Of a stretch of 64,000 nt of DNA, positions 34,311 to 43,214 are shown one piece after another (the stretch's first letter is position 1; every line of letters starts with the position of its first letter). Below the pieces are notes generated by a model. It ran no database searches, was not told the DNA's origin, and was given only the letters and a program-made list of their open reading frames with translations. The stretch comes from Lyngbya confervoides BDU141951 (GTDB taxonomy: Bacteria; Cyanobacteriota; Cyanobacteriia; Thermosynechococcales; Thermosynechococcaceae): positions 27,232-91,231 of the forward strand of contig NZ_JTHE03000009.1 in NCBI RefSeq assembly GCF_000817775.3, written 5' to 3'. Position numbers and translations under genes: made by a program.

Positions 34311-35498
34311 ATGTCTGACTTTGTGACCCCTCCAGCTGCAACAATCGGCATTATTGGCGGCGGACAGCTGGCCATGATGATGGGCGAAGCGTCCCTGGAG
34401 TTGGGGGTTCAGGTATGGATGCAAACTCCCCGGCGCACCGACCCGGCCTTGCAAGCCATGGAGGCAAGGGATCGGCCTCCCCAGGCTGTCCTGGCCCCCG
34501 TCAACGATGCCCAGGCCACGGCGCAACTGGCCCAACAGTGCGGAGTGATTACCTTTGAAAATGAATTTGTTGATTTACCGGCGCTATTACGCCTTGAGCA
34601 ATCAGGAGTTTGCTTTCGCCCCCCTCTAAGCGCCCTCGCACTGGTGCTCGATAAATTTGAGCAGCGATCGCAGTTGGCCAAGATGGGTCTACCCGTACCC
34701 AAGTTTGCCGCCCTGACCCCTCGGGACCGCCCACAAGACCTGGGGTTCGATTACCCCATTGTGATTAAAGCGCGTCGCCATGGCTATGATGGCCAGGGAA
34801 CTCACATTATCCAAACCCCCGACGCCCTGGCTCTTTTTTGGGAACAGACCAGGGCGTCAGATACCGGGTTTATGGTAGAAGCCTTTGTGCCCTTTGAACG
34901 AGAGCTGGCAATCATTGCAGCTCGATCCCTAATCGGGGAAGTGGCCCTTTATCCGCTGATTGAGACCTGCCAAGTCGATCAAATCTGCCGCTGGGCCATG
35001 GCACCGGTGCCTCTCCCCCCACCGGTGCATCACCAAGCGAACGCCCTGGCAAGGATCCTCCTGGAGCAGATGCAATACATCGGGGTCCTGGGCTTGGAGT
35101 TATTTTTGACCGCCTCGGGAACCTTACTGGTAAATGAGGTTGCCCCCCGCACCCATAATTCGGGGCATCTCACCATTGAAGGCTGCGTGACCTCTCAATT
35201 TTCCCAGCATCTGAAGGCCGTATCGGGGCAACCTCTGGGATCTGGCGATCTCAAAGTACCTGGGGTGGTGATGGTCAATCTCCTGGGATTTGAAAATCAA
35301 GTTGCCCATTACCAGGACAAACGACAGCAGCTTAGCCAGTATCCCCGTGCCCATGTGCACTGGTATGGCAAGCAGGAGTCCCGCGTAGGGCGTAAATTAG
35401 GTCACGTTACCGTTGTCCTAGACCAGGGCAGCGATCGATCCCAGGCGATGGAGACGGCGCGGGCCATTGAGCAGCTGTGGTATCCACCGGCATCCTAA
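34311..35498 (+). CDS. purK: 5-(carboxyamino)imidazole ribonucleotide synthase
   Basis: The 395-aa ATP-grasp enzyme converts AIR, bicarbonate and ATP to N5-CAIR in purine synthesis. Motifs: IGIIGGGQLAMMM at the start, the ATP-grasp segment FDYPIVIKARRHGYDGQGTHII and the metal site NEVAPRTHNSGHLTIEGC. Start ATG 34311 (MSDF) is preferred to the TTG four codons upstream. purB is also in the window but distant. Confidence 0.95.
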   Translation: MSDFVTPPAATIGIIGGGQLAMMMGEASLELGVQVWMQTPRRTDPALQAMEARDRPPQAVLAPVNDAQATAQLAQQCGVITFENEFVDLPALLRLEQSGVCFRPPLSALALVLDKFEQRSQLAKMGLPVPKFAALTPRDRPQDLGFDYPIVIKARRHGYDGQGTHIIQTPDALALFWEQTRASDTGFMVEAFVPFERELAIIAARSLIGEVALYPLIETCQVDQICRWAMAPVPLPPPVHHQANALARILLEQMQYIGVLGLELFLTASGTLLVNEVAPRTHNSGHLTIEGCVTSQFSQHLKAVSGQPLGSGDLKVPGVVMVNLLGFENQVAHYQDKRQQLSQYPRAHVHWYGKQESRVGRKLGHVTVVLDQGSDRSQAMETARAIEQLWYPPAS

Positions 35499-35588
35499 GG
35501 CGATTGCAGAAAAATATGACAACTTTGGGGGACCCGATTCTCGTTCCTCTAAAATGGCAGGGGTAACCCAGCCTTTAAAGTCTCTCCC

Positions 35589-36110
35589 ATGCCTAGATCC
35601 CAACGCAACGATAACTTTATTGACAAATCCTTCACCGTCATGGCAGACATCATTCTTAAGATCCTGCCGGCCACCAAGAAGGAAAAAGAGGCCTTTGCTT
35701 ACTATCGAGATGGGATGTCAGCCCAGTCCGATGGGGAATATGCCGAGGCTTTGGAGAACTATGAAGAAGCGCTGAAACTCGAAGAAGATCCCACCGACCG
35801 CAGCTTTGTCCTCTACAACATTGGCTTGATTCACACCAGCAACGGCGAAACCGACAGGGCCCTGGGGTACTACTTTCAAGCCCTAGAGCTGAACCCGCGA
35901 ATGTGTCAGGCGCTCAATAACGTGGCGGTCATTCTTCATTCCCGTGGCGAACAGGCCGCTGAGGAGGATCGGGCAGAGGAGGCAGAGGCGCTATTTGACC
36001 AAGCGGCGGAATATTGGAAGCAAGCCATCAGTATTGCCCCCAATAACTACATTGAGGCGCAGAACTGGATGAAAAACACAGGACGCATGGGAGCAGATGT
36101 TTTCTTCTAA
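35589..36110 (+). CDS. ycf3: Photosystem I assembly protein Ycf3
   Basis: The 173-aa TPR protein is needed to assemble photosystem I in thylakoids. The start [20 protein letters not shown] is that of cyanobacterial and plastid Ycf3. Three TPR units are visible ([39 protein letters not shown] and [19 protein letters not shown]). Length is normal. It stands alone on the plus strand. Confidence 0.97.
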   Translation: MPRSQRNDNFIDKSFTVMADIILKILPATKKEKEAFAYYRDGMSAQSDGEYAEALENYEEALKLEEDPTDRSFVLYNIGLIHTSNGETDRALGYYFQALELNPRMCQALNNVAVILHSRGEQAAEEDRAEEAEALFDQAAEYWKQAISIAPNNYIEAQNWMKNTGRMGADVFF

Positions 36111-36482
36111 GGGGACCCTGGATTCTGGCAGGATTCCCACACCTTCGCGATCGCGCTGACGGCAACTTCTAGGGGAATCTCAGCGAGGGTAGACGCATGG
36201 TGAAACTTCAGACTGATAATTAGCTGCGCTTCCTTAGCTCGAAAGTCTGAGTCACCGAATTTTTCTAGGGACGGGTTAGACACACTCGGCTCGCGACTTG
36301 GCTGCTTGACTGGTGAGCTTAGAGTGCCCAGAATTGGCAAATTCGATATCGTTTGTCAGGTCAACTCTCAAACCCAGGGAAAAACAATCCTGATCCCAGT
36401 CCCCCCCGCTGAGAGGTCAGGGTCGTTCAAATCGGACAAAGGTGATAGGATCACTGCAATTGCTAGCCCGAATTCTAACGGC
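36111..36482. other. Intergenic region between ycf3 and gatC
   Basis: 372 nt. A 77-codon minus-strand frame (36340-36107) begins with TTG, has no ribosome site and no recognisable motif; I do not call it. A weak plus-strand -10-like GATAGGAT lies near 36445. Nothing else is interpretable. Confidence 0.4.
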
Positions 36483-36773
36483 ATGATTGATCAAGAACAG
36501 GTTCATAAAGTGGCTCTTTTAGCTCGTCTTGCGTTGACAGAGGCAGAGGAAGCCCAATATACCCAGCAGCTTGGCGATATTCTTGATTATTTCGATCAGC
36601 TCGAAGAACTAGACGTCACGGATGTCCCTCCCACCACGCGCGCCATTGATATCAGTAACATCATCCGCGCGGACCAGCTTGACCCCTATGAGGATCGCGA
36701 AGCTATTTTAGCCGTTGCGCCGGAGCAGGAGGGAGACTTTTTTAAGGTGCCCAAAATCCTGGGGGACACCTAG
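36483..36773 (+). CDS. gatC: Asp-tRNA(Asn)/Glu-tRNA(Gln) amidotransferase subunit C
   Basis: The 96-aa GatC subunit stabilises the GatCAB complex that makes Gln-tRNA(Gln) and Asn-tRNA(Asn) by transamidation. Typical: MIDQEQVHKVALLARLALTE, QLGDILDYFDQLEELDV and PTTRA, then LDPYEDREAILAVAPEQEGDFFKVPKIL. The true start is ATG 36483; the open frame extends far upstream without homology. The next gene follows after 14 nt. Confidence 0.95.
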   Translation: MIDQEQVHKVALLARLALTEAEEAQYTQQLGDILDYFDQLEELDVTDVPPTTRAIDISNIIRADQLDPYEDREAILAVAPEQEGDFFKVPKILGDT

Positions 36774-36787
36774 ACTGAACGCTGCTG

Positions 36788-37534
36788 GTGCTTGAGCGTC
36801 TTCACAATATCCACATTGTCCTGGTGGAGCCATCGGGTCCGCGCAACGTTGGATCAATTGCGCGGGTGATGAAAAACATGGGTCTGGCCCATCTGATCTT
36901 GATTAACCCTCAGTGTGACTATGTCGGAGATGAGGCCAGGCAGATGGCCGTTCATGCCGCGGATATTTTAGAACAGGCTCAGCGCTTCGATACCTTAGCA
37001 GAAGGGTTGGCGGGGCGTTTCCGGGTCATTGCCACCACAGCCCGATCTCGTCACCACAATCTGGAGGCCGAACCACCGAGAGTTGCGCTTCCCTGGCTCT
37101 TAGATCAGCCTTCGGCACTCATTTTCGGACGAGAGGCCAGCGGCTTAACGAATCAAGAATTGGAGTTTGCCCAGCGGATTGTGACCCTGCCGGTTGATGC
37201 CAGCTACGCTTCCTTGAACTTGGCGCAGGCCGTGGGAATTTGCAGCTACGAGCTGCGCCAGATCTGCTTAGAAGCAGGTCCTCCTGCCCAGGATAGCCCT
37301 TGGAGCACCGGGACAGCCTCTAGGGTCCCCTTCGAGGCCCTAGAGGACTATTTTCAGCATTTAGAGCAGGTGCTGTGCGCCATCGGTTATCTGTATCCCC
37401 ATACCGCGGCTAGTCGGATGCAAAAGTTTCGGCAAATTTACAAGCGATCGCAGCTCACCCCACAAGAATTGGCAATGCTCCGGGGAATTTTACGCCAGAC
37501 CGAGTGGGCTATTCACCGGATCACACCCAGCTAA
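36788..37534 (+). CDS. TrmH/SpoU-family RNA methyltransferase (TrmJ-like)
   Basis: The 248-aa SPOUT enzyme has motif 1 VEPSGPRNVGSIARVMKNMG, motif 2 ALIFGREASGLTNQEL and motif 3 LPVDASYASLNLAQAVGICSYELRQ. This combination and the C-terminal helical extension match TrmJ, which 2'-O-methylates position 32 of tRNAs. Start is GTG 36788. It is probably co-transcribed with gatC. Confidence 0.88.
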   Translation: MLERLHNIHIVLVEPSGPRNVGSIARVMKNMGLAHLILINPQCDYVGDEARQMAVHAADILEQAQRFDTLAEGLAGRFRVIATTARSRHHNLEAEPPRVALPWLLDQPSALIFGREASGLTNQELEFAQRIVTLPVDASYASLNLAQAVGICSYELRQICLEAGPPAQDSPWSTGTASRVPFEALEDYFQHLEQVLCAIGYLYPHTAASRMQKFRQIYKRSQLTPQELAMLRGILRQTEWAIHRITPS

Positions 37535-37541
37535 AGGGAAG

Positions 37542-37601
37542 CTGCGTCAATTGGGGCTGTGTCAATTGGGGCTGTGTCAATTGGGGCTGTGTCAATTGGG
37601 G
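37542..37601 (+). repeat. 15-bp minisatellite, four copies
   Basis: CTGCGTCAATTGGGG (37542-37556) then three copies of CTGTGTCAATTGGGG (37557-37571, 37572-37586, 37587-37601). It fills almost the whole 71-nt gap between the convergent TrmJ-like and sulfotransferase genes. CAATTG is self-complementary in each unit. Confidence 0.95.
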
Positions 37602-37605
37602 CGCA

Positions 37606-38532
37606 TTAATTTAATTGATGCGCGTTGTCCTCAAAGGTTTTCCACGAGCTCAAGTCCTCGCCCAGTAATGCCTCAAGCTGAGTCATATCTTCCCGATAGC
37701 TTCGGGTCAGCCAGGCTCGGGTGTCTGGGCGAAGAGTCGTTTTTGTCCCTGTATTTCGGCGCTGGAGGATTCGATAGCCTGCCTTTCTGAGGCTCTGAGG
37801 AAGCAGGATTTTCGAGAGGGACTTGAGGGGATTGTCGCGGTTGAGCAGGTAGCTCAGCGCCTGACTTTTGGGAACGCCTGAGACATTCTGTTTCTCCGTG
37901 AAATCTGGCCGGAAATCCGTTGAGACCCCCAGAAATCTAAACAGTTCCTGCATCAAAGCCTTGGGATTTTGGGCTAAATCCTCAAATCGGAGGATTTTAA
38001 TTTGGGCCGGATCAAAAACATCATAGTAAGGCTTGAGCTGGGCATAGTAATAACCGCGCTGTTGATAATGCCACAGGGGGGGCCAGCCCTGGCGAATTCG
38101 TTCAGGCTCCGCTGCAAGGGCGGCTTCAAAGCTAAGAGTTTCCTGGCCATCACGCACTAAATGCAGGTAGCTTGAATAGGCTCGGTCCACCGGGTTCCGT
38201 AAAATGGCAATGAGCTTGGCCTCGGGCAGATAGTGGCGAATGCGCCCCACCGCCCTGGGGTCGTAAAGATAGATGGTGGAAGCCTCTCCTCGGGCGATGG
38301 CCGCCTCACTGGCCCCCGCAAAGAGCGCCTGGTAGTCTTCCCAGCTGGTCACGGATCCCTGATTTATGAGCTGAATCGGTCCCTGGTATTGGGGAGTGTC
38401 TCCGGCCAGGGCAAAGAAGCGGGGTTCCTTAGGCGTGGAGAGAAAGATTTGGGGATGTTGTTGGAGATAGGCATACAACGACGTGGTTCCAGCCTTTGCA
38501 GCGCCAATGATGAGAAAGTTAGGAAGGGCCAT
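37606..38532 (-). CDS. Sulfotransferase (distal gene of polysaccharide cluster)
   Basis: The 308-aa protein transfers sulfate from PAPS, probably to a sugar hydroxyl. The 5'-phosphosulfate loop is FLIIGAAKAGTTSLYAYLQQHP at the N-terminus and the 3'-phosphate site is LIAILRNPVDRAYSSYLHL near residue 110. The motif KEPRFFAL and the C-terminal DTRAWLTRSYREDMTQLEALLGEDLSSW are shared with three sister genes here (39-45 kb). It is soluble with no signal peptide. It is the last gene of the minus-strand cluster and follows the ASPIC protein by 15 nt. Confidence 0.9.
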   Translation of the reverse strand: MALPNFLIIGAAKAGTTSLYAYLQQHPQIFLSTPKEPRFFALAGDTPQYQGPIQLINQGSVTSWEDYQALFAGASEAAIARGEASTIYLYDPRAVGRIRHYLPEAKLIAILRNPVDRAYSSYLHLVRDGQETLSFEAALAAEPERIRQGWPPLWHYQQRGYYYAQLKPYYDVFDPAQIKILRFEDLAQNPKALMQELFRFLGVSTDFRPDFTEKQNVSGVPKSQALSYLLNRDNPLKSLSKILLPQSLRKAGYRILQRRNTGTKTTLRPDTRAWLTRSYREDMTQLEALLGEDLSSWKTFEDNAHQLN

Positions 38533-38547
38533 GGTGTGCCTGAACCG

Positions 38548-40554
38548 CTAAGCTTTTTGAGTGAGCACGATTCGCTGATCAACCGCCTGAGAAGGGAAGG
38601 TTTCCTCCGTGCCGTTGGGCCAGCGCACCGATAGGGAGACGGGATCTCGCTGCTGCCCCAATCCAGCATAGATCCGGTAATGGCCCTGGGAATAGTGAGA
38701 TCCCTCCGCCTCACCCACCCAGTGACGCTGGGTTCCCTGGGCCGTGCGAATCTCAACTTGCGCACCAATGGCTTGGGGATTGGCAGGCAACCCCTGTAAG
38801 TCCAGTTCTAACCAATGCTGCTGGGCCGGATTCAGGTAGAGATCAATCACCCACCCCTCCGGCTGCAGGTCGAGGCCGGGACCTTTTCCCAGCAGCTTTC
38901 GGTAAAGGGGCGCCCGAAAGTTAAGGGCGGTCAACAGGTCGCGATCGCCATCATTGTCAGCGTCAAACCAGGTGGCACGAGCCTCTAAAATGCCGCGACT
39001 GCTCTGATTTTTAAGCAGCTGCGTTGCAGTAAAGCGACCCTGGGAGGTCTGGCGATACAGGCCGTTCGGTAAGGTATAGACATCCATGCGTCCATCATTG
39101 TCGTAATCTACCCAATGGGCCAGCAAACTGGTGCGGGGAAGCCCCAGCTGCTGCGGGGACTCCAGTGTCAAGGTGCCCTGATGATTCCGTAACAAGGCAT
39201 TGCCCTGGGGAGAAGCCGATAACACGTCCAGATCGCCGTCTTGATCGAAATCTGCCACCGATAGAGTATGGCTGCCATCAAAGGTCTTGGCCACCGTTCC
39301 TGGATTTTTCCCCAGAGATATTTTCTGAAAGGATTGGTCCTGCTTTTTAAACAACCAAAAGTCTTGACTCGTGCTGCGCAGCAGATCCGCATCGCCATCC
39401 GCATCCACATCAAACCAGACAAAGGCCCCATCTGCTGAGAGATCCAGTCCCAGAGAGGTTAGATCAGCCCCTTGATAGCGACCTTCGGGTAAGCCCAGGT
39501 GAAGCTGGGGCGGATAGGTCTGGAGGGGCGGCGTGGGCTTGTAGCAAAGGGTGAATAAATCTAGTCGATTGTCGCCATTACTCTCGGTCCAGGCGGTTTG
39601 CAGGGCCGGACAGTTTCCCTTGGGAAACTCCCTTGGATCGAGGCGGTCCACAAATCTGGGCAGTTCGCTGGCGGTATCGGCGTTGGAGGCTTGCACAAAC
39701 AGCTCGTCGGTAAAAACACGAGGCAGCTTGTCAATCCGCCCCTTGAGGGCACCCCGGACCATGAACACATCCAGCTTTCCATCACCATTGACGTCGGCCC
39801 AGGCCATCCCATGGCGATCGCGCATAAATAAATCAAATCGAGGTCCCTGGGGCGAAATCCGCTGGTGTCCCACATAGACTTGATTGAGCGGCACCGAGTC
39901 TCCAAGCTGAAAAAGAAAAGGAAGCGCCACATTCCCCGGCAGCATCGTTAGTTTGCCGTTGGGTTGGGTGGCGTTGAAGGTGAGTTGGGTGGCGCTTTGC
40001 GACTGGCCCACCGATCGGGTCTGAACCTCAATTTGAAAACCACGCTGCTGCTGAATGTTGAGGGGAGCGGACACCGTCATCGTGCCCACCACCTGATCGG
40101 GATTGGGCAGGCGGTAGGTTTCAATAATTAAGCGTCGATCCTTCCAATACAGGTATAGCCCCGGTTGCACTGGTTCACTGTCGGCTCTCAGCGCATATTC
40201 GAGGCCCGGAAACTCTGGATCTTGATCCAGGCCCATGGCGCTCACCTGGTTACCGGAAAATCTTCCCGCGCCCTGGCCCAGCAGGATATACTGCTCATTG
40301 CTGTGATTGGACGTGTAGAGATCGAGATTCCCATCGCCATTAATATCGGTAACGCCCATGTCAAACAGACGAAACACCTGGTTGATCAATGGCTGCCGGG
40401 TAAAGGGGCTCGCCTCACCCGCGACCAGTCGTAGCTCCCAATTGTTGGGTTGGAAAACAATGCAGAGCAAGGCCGCCACCAGGGCGATCGCAAGGAATAC
40501 CAGACGTTTGAACCAGGGATGGGAGGATAGACCAGCCAAATGCTTGAGCTTCAA
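38548..40554 (-). CDS. FG-GAP/VCBS-repeat protein with C-terminal ASPIC/UnbV domain
   Basis: The 668-aa protein has one N-terminal membrane anchor (WFKRLVFLAIALVAALLCIVF) and a long exported part. At least six Asp-rich calcium-binding loops are visible: DINGDGNLDLY, DVNGDGKLDVF, DVDADGDADLL, DFDQDGDLDVL, DYDNDGRMDVY and DADNDGDRDLL. These are FG-GAP blades of a beta-propeller. The last 110 residues form an ASPIC/UnbV domain (GAQVEIRTAQGTQRHWVGEAEGSHYSQ, then LSVRWPNGTEETF). Function unknown; surface carbohydrate binding is plausible. Start is TTG 40554. It is embedded among sulfotransferases. Confidence 0.88.
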   Translation of the reverse strand: MKLKHLAGLSSHPWFKRLVFLAIALVAALLCIVFQPNNWELRLVAGEASPFTRQPLINQVFRLFDMGVTDINGDGNLDLYTSNHSNEQYILLGQGAGRFSGNQVSAMGLDQDPEFPGLEYALRADSEPVQPGLYLYWKDRRLIIETYRLPNPDQVVGTMTVSAPLNIQQQRGFQIEVQTRSVGQSQSATQLTFNATQPNGKLTMLPGNVALPFLFQLGDSVPLNQVYVGHQRISPQGPRFDLFMRDRHGMAWADVNGDGKLDVFMVRGALKGRIDKLPRVFTDELFVQASNADTASELPRFVDRLDPREFPKGNCPALQTAWTESNGDNRLDLFTLCYKPTPPLQTYPPQLHLGLPEGRYQGADLTSLGLDLSADGAFVWFDVDADGDADLLRSTSQDFWLFKKQDQSFQKISLGKNPGTVAKTFDGSHTLSVADFDQDGDLDVLSASPQGNALLRNHQGTLTLESPQQLGLPRTSLLAHWVDYDNDGRMDVYTLPNGLYRQTSQGRFTATQLLKNQSSRGILEARATWFDADNDGDRDLLTALNFRAPLYRKLLGKGPGLDLQPEGWVIDLYLNPAQQHWLELDLQGLPANPQAIGAQVEIRTAQGTQRHWVGEAEGSHYSQGHYRIYAGLGQQRDPVSLSVRWPNGTEETFPSQAVDQRIVLTQKA

Positions 40555-40625
40555 CAGAATTTAACTTTTCAATCTTAAGGTGCAGGGTGTGGGATGGGAA
40601 AGGTTCACGCCATGATGGCCAGAGT

Positions 40626-41519
40626 CTACCCCAGCCAAGCCGAGAGATCCCGCTCAATGAGATCTTGAAGCTGCAGGATATCGCTGCGGTAGGCTTGGAT
40701 CAACTCTCGACGCGTCTGCCCTGACAGGATTGGCTTTTCTCCAAGGTTCTGGCGCTTCAGAAATCCAGCCAGGGCGGATCCCGCTCTGCGGGGGATTAGC
40801 CGTTTCGCCCAGGTTTTGATCCCATTGTCCCGGAACAGGACATTATGCAGCAGTCGGCTTTTGGGCCGTCCCGAAACATTTTTAGCCGCAATATCTGGGA
40901 TAAAGCTCGGGTCAACCCCCAGAAACGCATAGACCGATTGGGAAAACTGGACAGCATCTTGCTGTAAATCATCGTACAGAAACACGCGAATTCGATCGCG
41001 AGGGAACAGCTGATAGTAGGGGATCAGCTGGCGAAAATAAAATCCCAGTGCCCGATAGTGCCAAACAGGACGCCATAGCGCCTGGATTCGGTCCGCTTCC
41101 AAGGCCAACGCGGCTTCAAAACTGTGTTCTAGATCATATCCGCAGCGTTGCTGGTAAGCATAGGCCGAAAAAGCGCGCTCAGCCGGATTGCGCAGCACAG
41201 CCAGCAGCTTAACCTCCGGGAGACATTGGGCAATGCGCGGTGCGCAGGCGGAGAAATACAGATACTGGGGCGAAGTTTCGCCCACCAGAGGTTGGGTGGT
41301 GACGCCGGCAAAGAGCGCTTCATAGTCCGCCTGGGTCATGGGCTGGCTTCGCTGTCCCACCCGCGGGCCGTGAAAATAGGTGGTGTAGAACTCCGGAGCA
41401 AAGTAGCGCGGCTCCTTGATGGCACTCATAAAAATTTCTGGATGCTGCTGGAGATAATAGTCCAGGGAGGTTGTGCCAGCCTTCTCAGCACCAATCACCA
41501 GGAAGTTTGGGAGCGTCAT
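40626..41519 (-). CDS. Sulfotransferase
   Basis: The 297-aa PAPS-dependent sulfotransferase has FLVIGAEKAGTTSLDYYLQQHPE at the N-terminus and LLAVLRNPAERAFSAYAYQ near residue 110. Conserved KEPRYFAPEF replaces the KEP(R/K)(F/Y)FAL of its neighbours. The C-terminal helix (AYRSDILQLQDLIERDLSAWLG) matches the sister genes. It lies 9 nt after the next sulfotransferase in the transcription direction, so it is in one operon. Confidence 0.9.
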   Translation of the reverse strand: MTLPNFLVIGAEKAGTTSLDYYLQQHPEIFMSAIKEPRYFAPEFYTTYFHGPRVGQRSQPMTQADYEALFAGVTTQPLVGETSPQYLYFSACAPRIAQCLPEVKLLAVLRNPAERAFSAYAYQQRCGYDLEHSFEAALALEADRIQALWRPVWHYRALGFYFRQLIPYYQLFPRDRIRVFLYDDLQQDAVQFSQSVYAFLGVDPSFIPDIAAKNVSGRPKSRLLHNVLFRDNGIKTWAKRLIPRRAGSALAGFLKRQNLGEKPILSGQTRRELIQAYRSDILQLQDLIERDLSAWLG

Positions 41520-41528
41520 GGGCTCAGT

Positions 41529-42464
41529 TTAATCCTCCTGGAGCCAAGGGGAGAGATCGCGACCAATGAGAACCTCCAACTGCTGAATATCTTCACGGTA
41601 GAGGCGCTGAAGTCGTCTGCGGGTTTCAGGCCTGAGGGCAACTTTCTCCCCAAGGTTGTGGTTTTTGAGATGCAGGGCCAGGGTTTGGGCAAATTCAACT
41701 GGCAGCATGCCCTTCAGCAGGCTTTTGAGCCAGTTATCCTGAGTTAAAAGGCGATGTAGGGCCTTGTTCTTGGGAATGCCAGACACATTACGGCGCAGAA
41801 ACTGGGGTTCAAAGCGAGGATCAACTCCAATGAATTGATAGATTTCCTGAACCACACCCAGAGTATCTTGACAAAAGTCCTCAAACAGATAAATTTTAAT
41901 CTGCTCAGGTGGAAATTCTTCGAAATAAGGACTCAGCTGCCGCGCATAAAAGCCCTTAGCCTGGTAGTACCAAAGGGGAGCCCAACGCTGTCGGATGCGC
42001 TCGGGCTCTGCATCCAGGGCCGCCTCAAATTCCAGGGTTTCAAACCCTTCGCGCAGGAGGTGGGAATAGCTACTAAAGGCGCGGTCCACAGGGTTTCGTA
42101 AAATCGCAATCAGCTTGACCTGAGGAAGGCGTTGACGAATTCGTCGGGCCGCCTGTTCACTGAAGAGATAGAGGGGGGAAGCCTCCCCGATGGCCTGTTC
42201 CTGTCTCACACCGGAGAAAAGTTGACAGTATTCAGCAAGGGAGTTCACCGAGGTGTGATTAATAATTTGGCTCGGTCCTTGAAAATTCAGCGGCTCTCCT
42301 TCTAGGGCAAAGTACTTGGGCTCCTTGAGGGGACTCATGAAGACCTGAGGATGCTGACTCAGATAGTCATACAGGGAGGTCGTCCCGGCCTTGGCAGCAC
42401 CGATGATCAAGAAGTTAGGGAGGATTTGGGTTGACCTAGTGCTATCGGGAGCAGTGGCGTTCAT
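41529..42464 (-). CDS. Sulfotransferase
   Basis: This 311-aa enzyme is the closest sister of the gene at 37606 by eye. Shared blocks are NFLIIGAAKAGTTSLYDYL, KEPKYFALEGEPLNFQGPSQIIN, LIAILRNPVDRAFSSYSHLLREG and WYYQAKGFYARQL. Start ATG 42464 has GGAGG just upstream; it overlaps the end of the preceding gene by 23 nt, which suggests translational coupling. The pair looks like a duplication that later became separated by two genes. Confidence 0.9.
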   Translation of the reverse strand: MNATAPDSTRSTQILPNFLIIGAAKAGTTSLYDYLSQHPQVFMSPLKEPKYFALEGEPLNFQGPSQIINHTSVNSLAEYCQLFSGVRQEQAIGEASPLYLFSEQAARRIRQRLPQVKLIAILRNPVDRAFSSYSHLLREGFETLEFEAALDAEPERIRQRWAPLWYYQAKGFYARQLSPYFEEFPPEQIKIYLFEDFCQDTLGVVQEIYQFIGVDPRFEPQFLRRNVSGIPKNKALHRLLTQDNWLKSLLKGMLPVEFAQTLALHLKNHNLGEKVALRPETRRRLQRLYREDIQQLEVLIGRDLSPWLQED

Positions 42465-43176
42465 AGTCCTCCGCAAATAGGTTCACAGCTTGATCGTAAA
42501 GCTGAAGGTCGAGATCGTGGGCCGCTTTCAGGGTGGCCAGGGTGTCGGGGTCGATGTCTGCAACCTGGGGGCGATTGCGGGTTTTCTTCATGGGGGGCAC
42601 CGCGGCAAGTTCCTGCCACTGAAACTTCTCTCGGAAGAGCGCAAGGGATTTGTCGCGCTCCTCTAAAATCCCAAAACAGGCATAGTGATGATGCAGGTTG
42701 TTCAGGGCGGTTCGCAGGACGTAGGGCTTGAGCAAGGCAGTGCTAAAGATTGGATAAAATTTGGTGCTCAAAAAGCCGCTGAGGAAGCGAGTTTGATAGT
42801 TTTGAAAGCGCTTATTCTCATAAAATTCCTTGAGGCTCACCGATTCAGCGTAGGTGCATAGTGGATTACGAGTTTCGGGGCGATCGCCATCTTGCTGCAC
42901 AAAGTAATAAAAAGAGATGGCTCGATCAATGGGGTCGCGCAGAAAGGTGATGTACTGCACTGACCGATGGGTAAACCGGTGCAGGCCAAAGGGAACATGG
43001 CCTCCCACAAAACGATAGGGTTTGCGCATATCCCGGATAAACTCGGGCAGCCGACCGTACTCATAAATTTCCTCTGGCCTAAAGTTGGGATTAATGAGTT
43101 CTCGCCACAGAGAGACCCCGGAGGTTTTAGGAATATGGGTAAACACAATCACGTCATTCATCGCTGGGGAACTCAT
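42442..43176 (-). CDS. Sulfotransferase family 2-type protein
   Basis: This 244-aa enzyme belongs to a different sulfotransferase branch from its neighbours. The P-loop is FTHIPKTSGVSLWREL and the 3'-phosphate motif ITFLRDPIDRAISFYYF. HIPKT is typical of family 2 (heparan/chondroitin-type) carbohydrate sulfotransferases. It is therefore likely to modify a different position or sugar than the four others. Start ATG 43176; ATG 43161 is a possible alternative. Confidence 0.88.
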   Translation of the reverse strand: MSSPAMNDVIVFTHIPKTSGVSLWRELINPNFRPEEIYEYGRLPEFIRDMRKPYRFVGGHVPFGLHRFTHRSVQYITFLRDPIDRAISFYYFVQQDGDRPETRNPLCTYAESVSLKEFYENKRFQNYQTRFLSGFLSTKFYPIFSTALLKPYVLRTALNNLHHHYACFGILEERDKSLALFREKFQWQELAAVPPMKKTRNRPQVADIDPDTLATLKAAHDLDLQLYDQAVNLFAEDYERHCSR

Positions 43177-43214
43177 GCTCTTGCAGGGTAAGGAGGCCAG
43201 GAAGCAATCTCAAT

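Noticed and set aside
36107..36340. 77-codon minus-strand frame between ycf3 and gatC
   Set aside because: Starts at TTG without a ribosome site, shows no motif, and ends overlapping ycf3; not enough to call a gene.
37551..37790. Plus-strand frame with GLCQL repeats
   Set aside because: It merely translates the 15-bp minisatellite and then runs antisense to the sulfotransferase.
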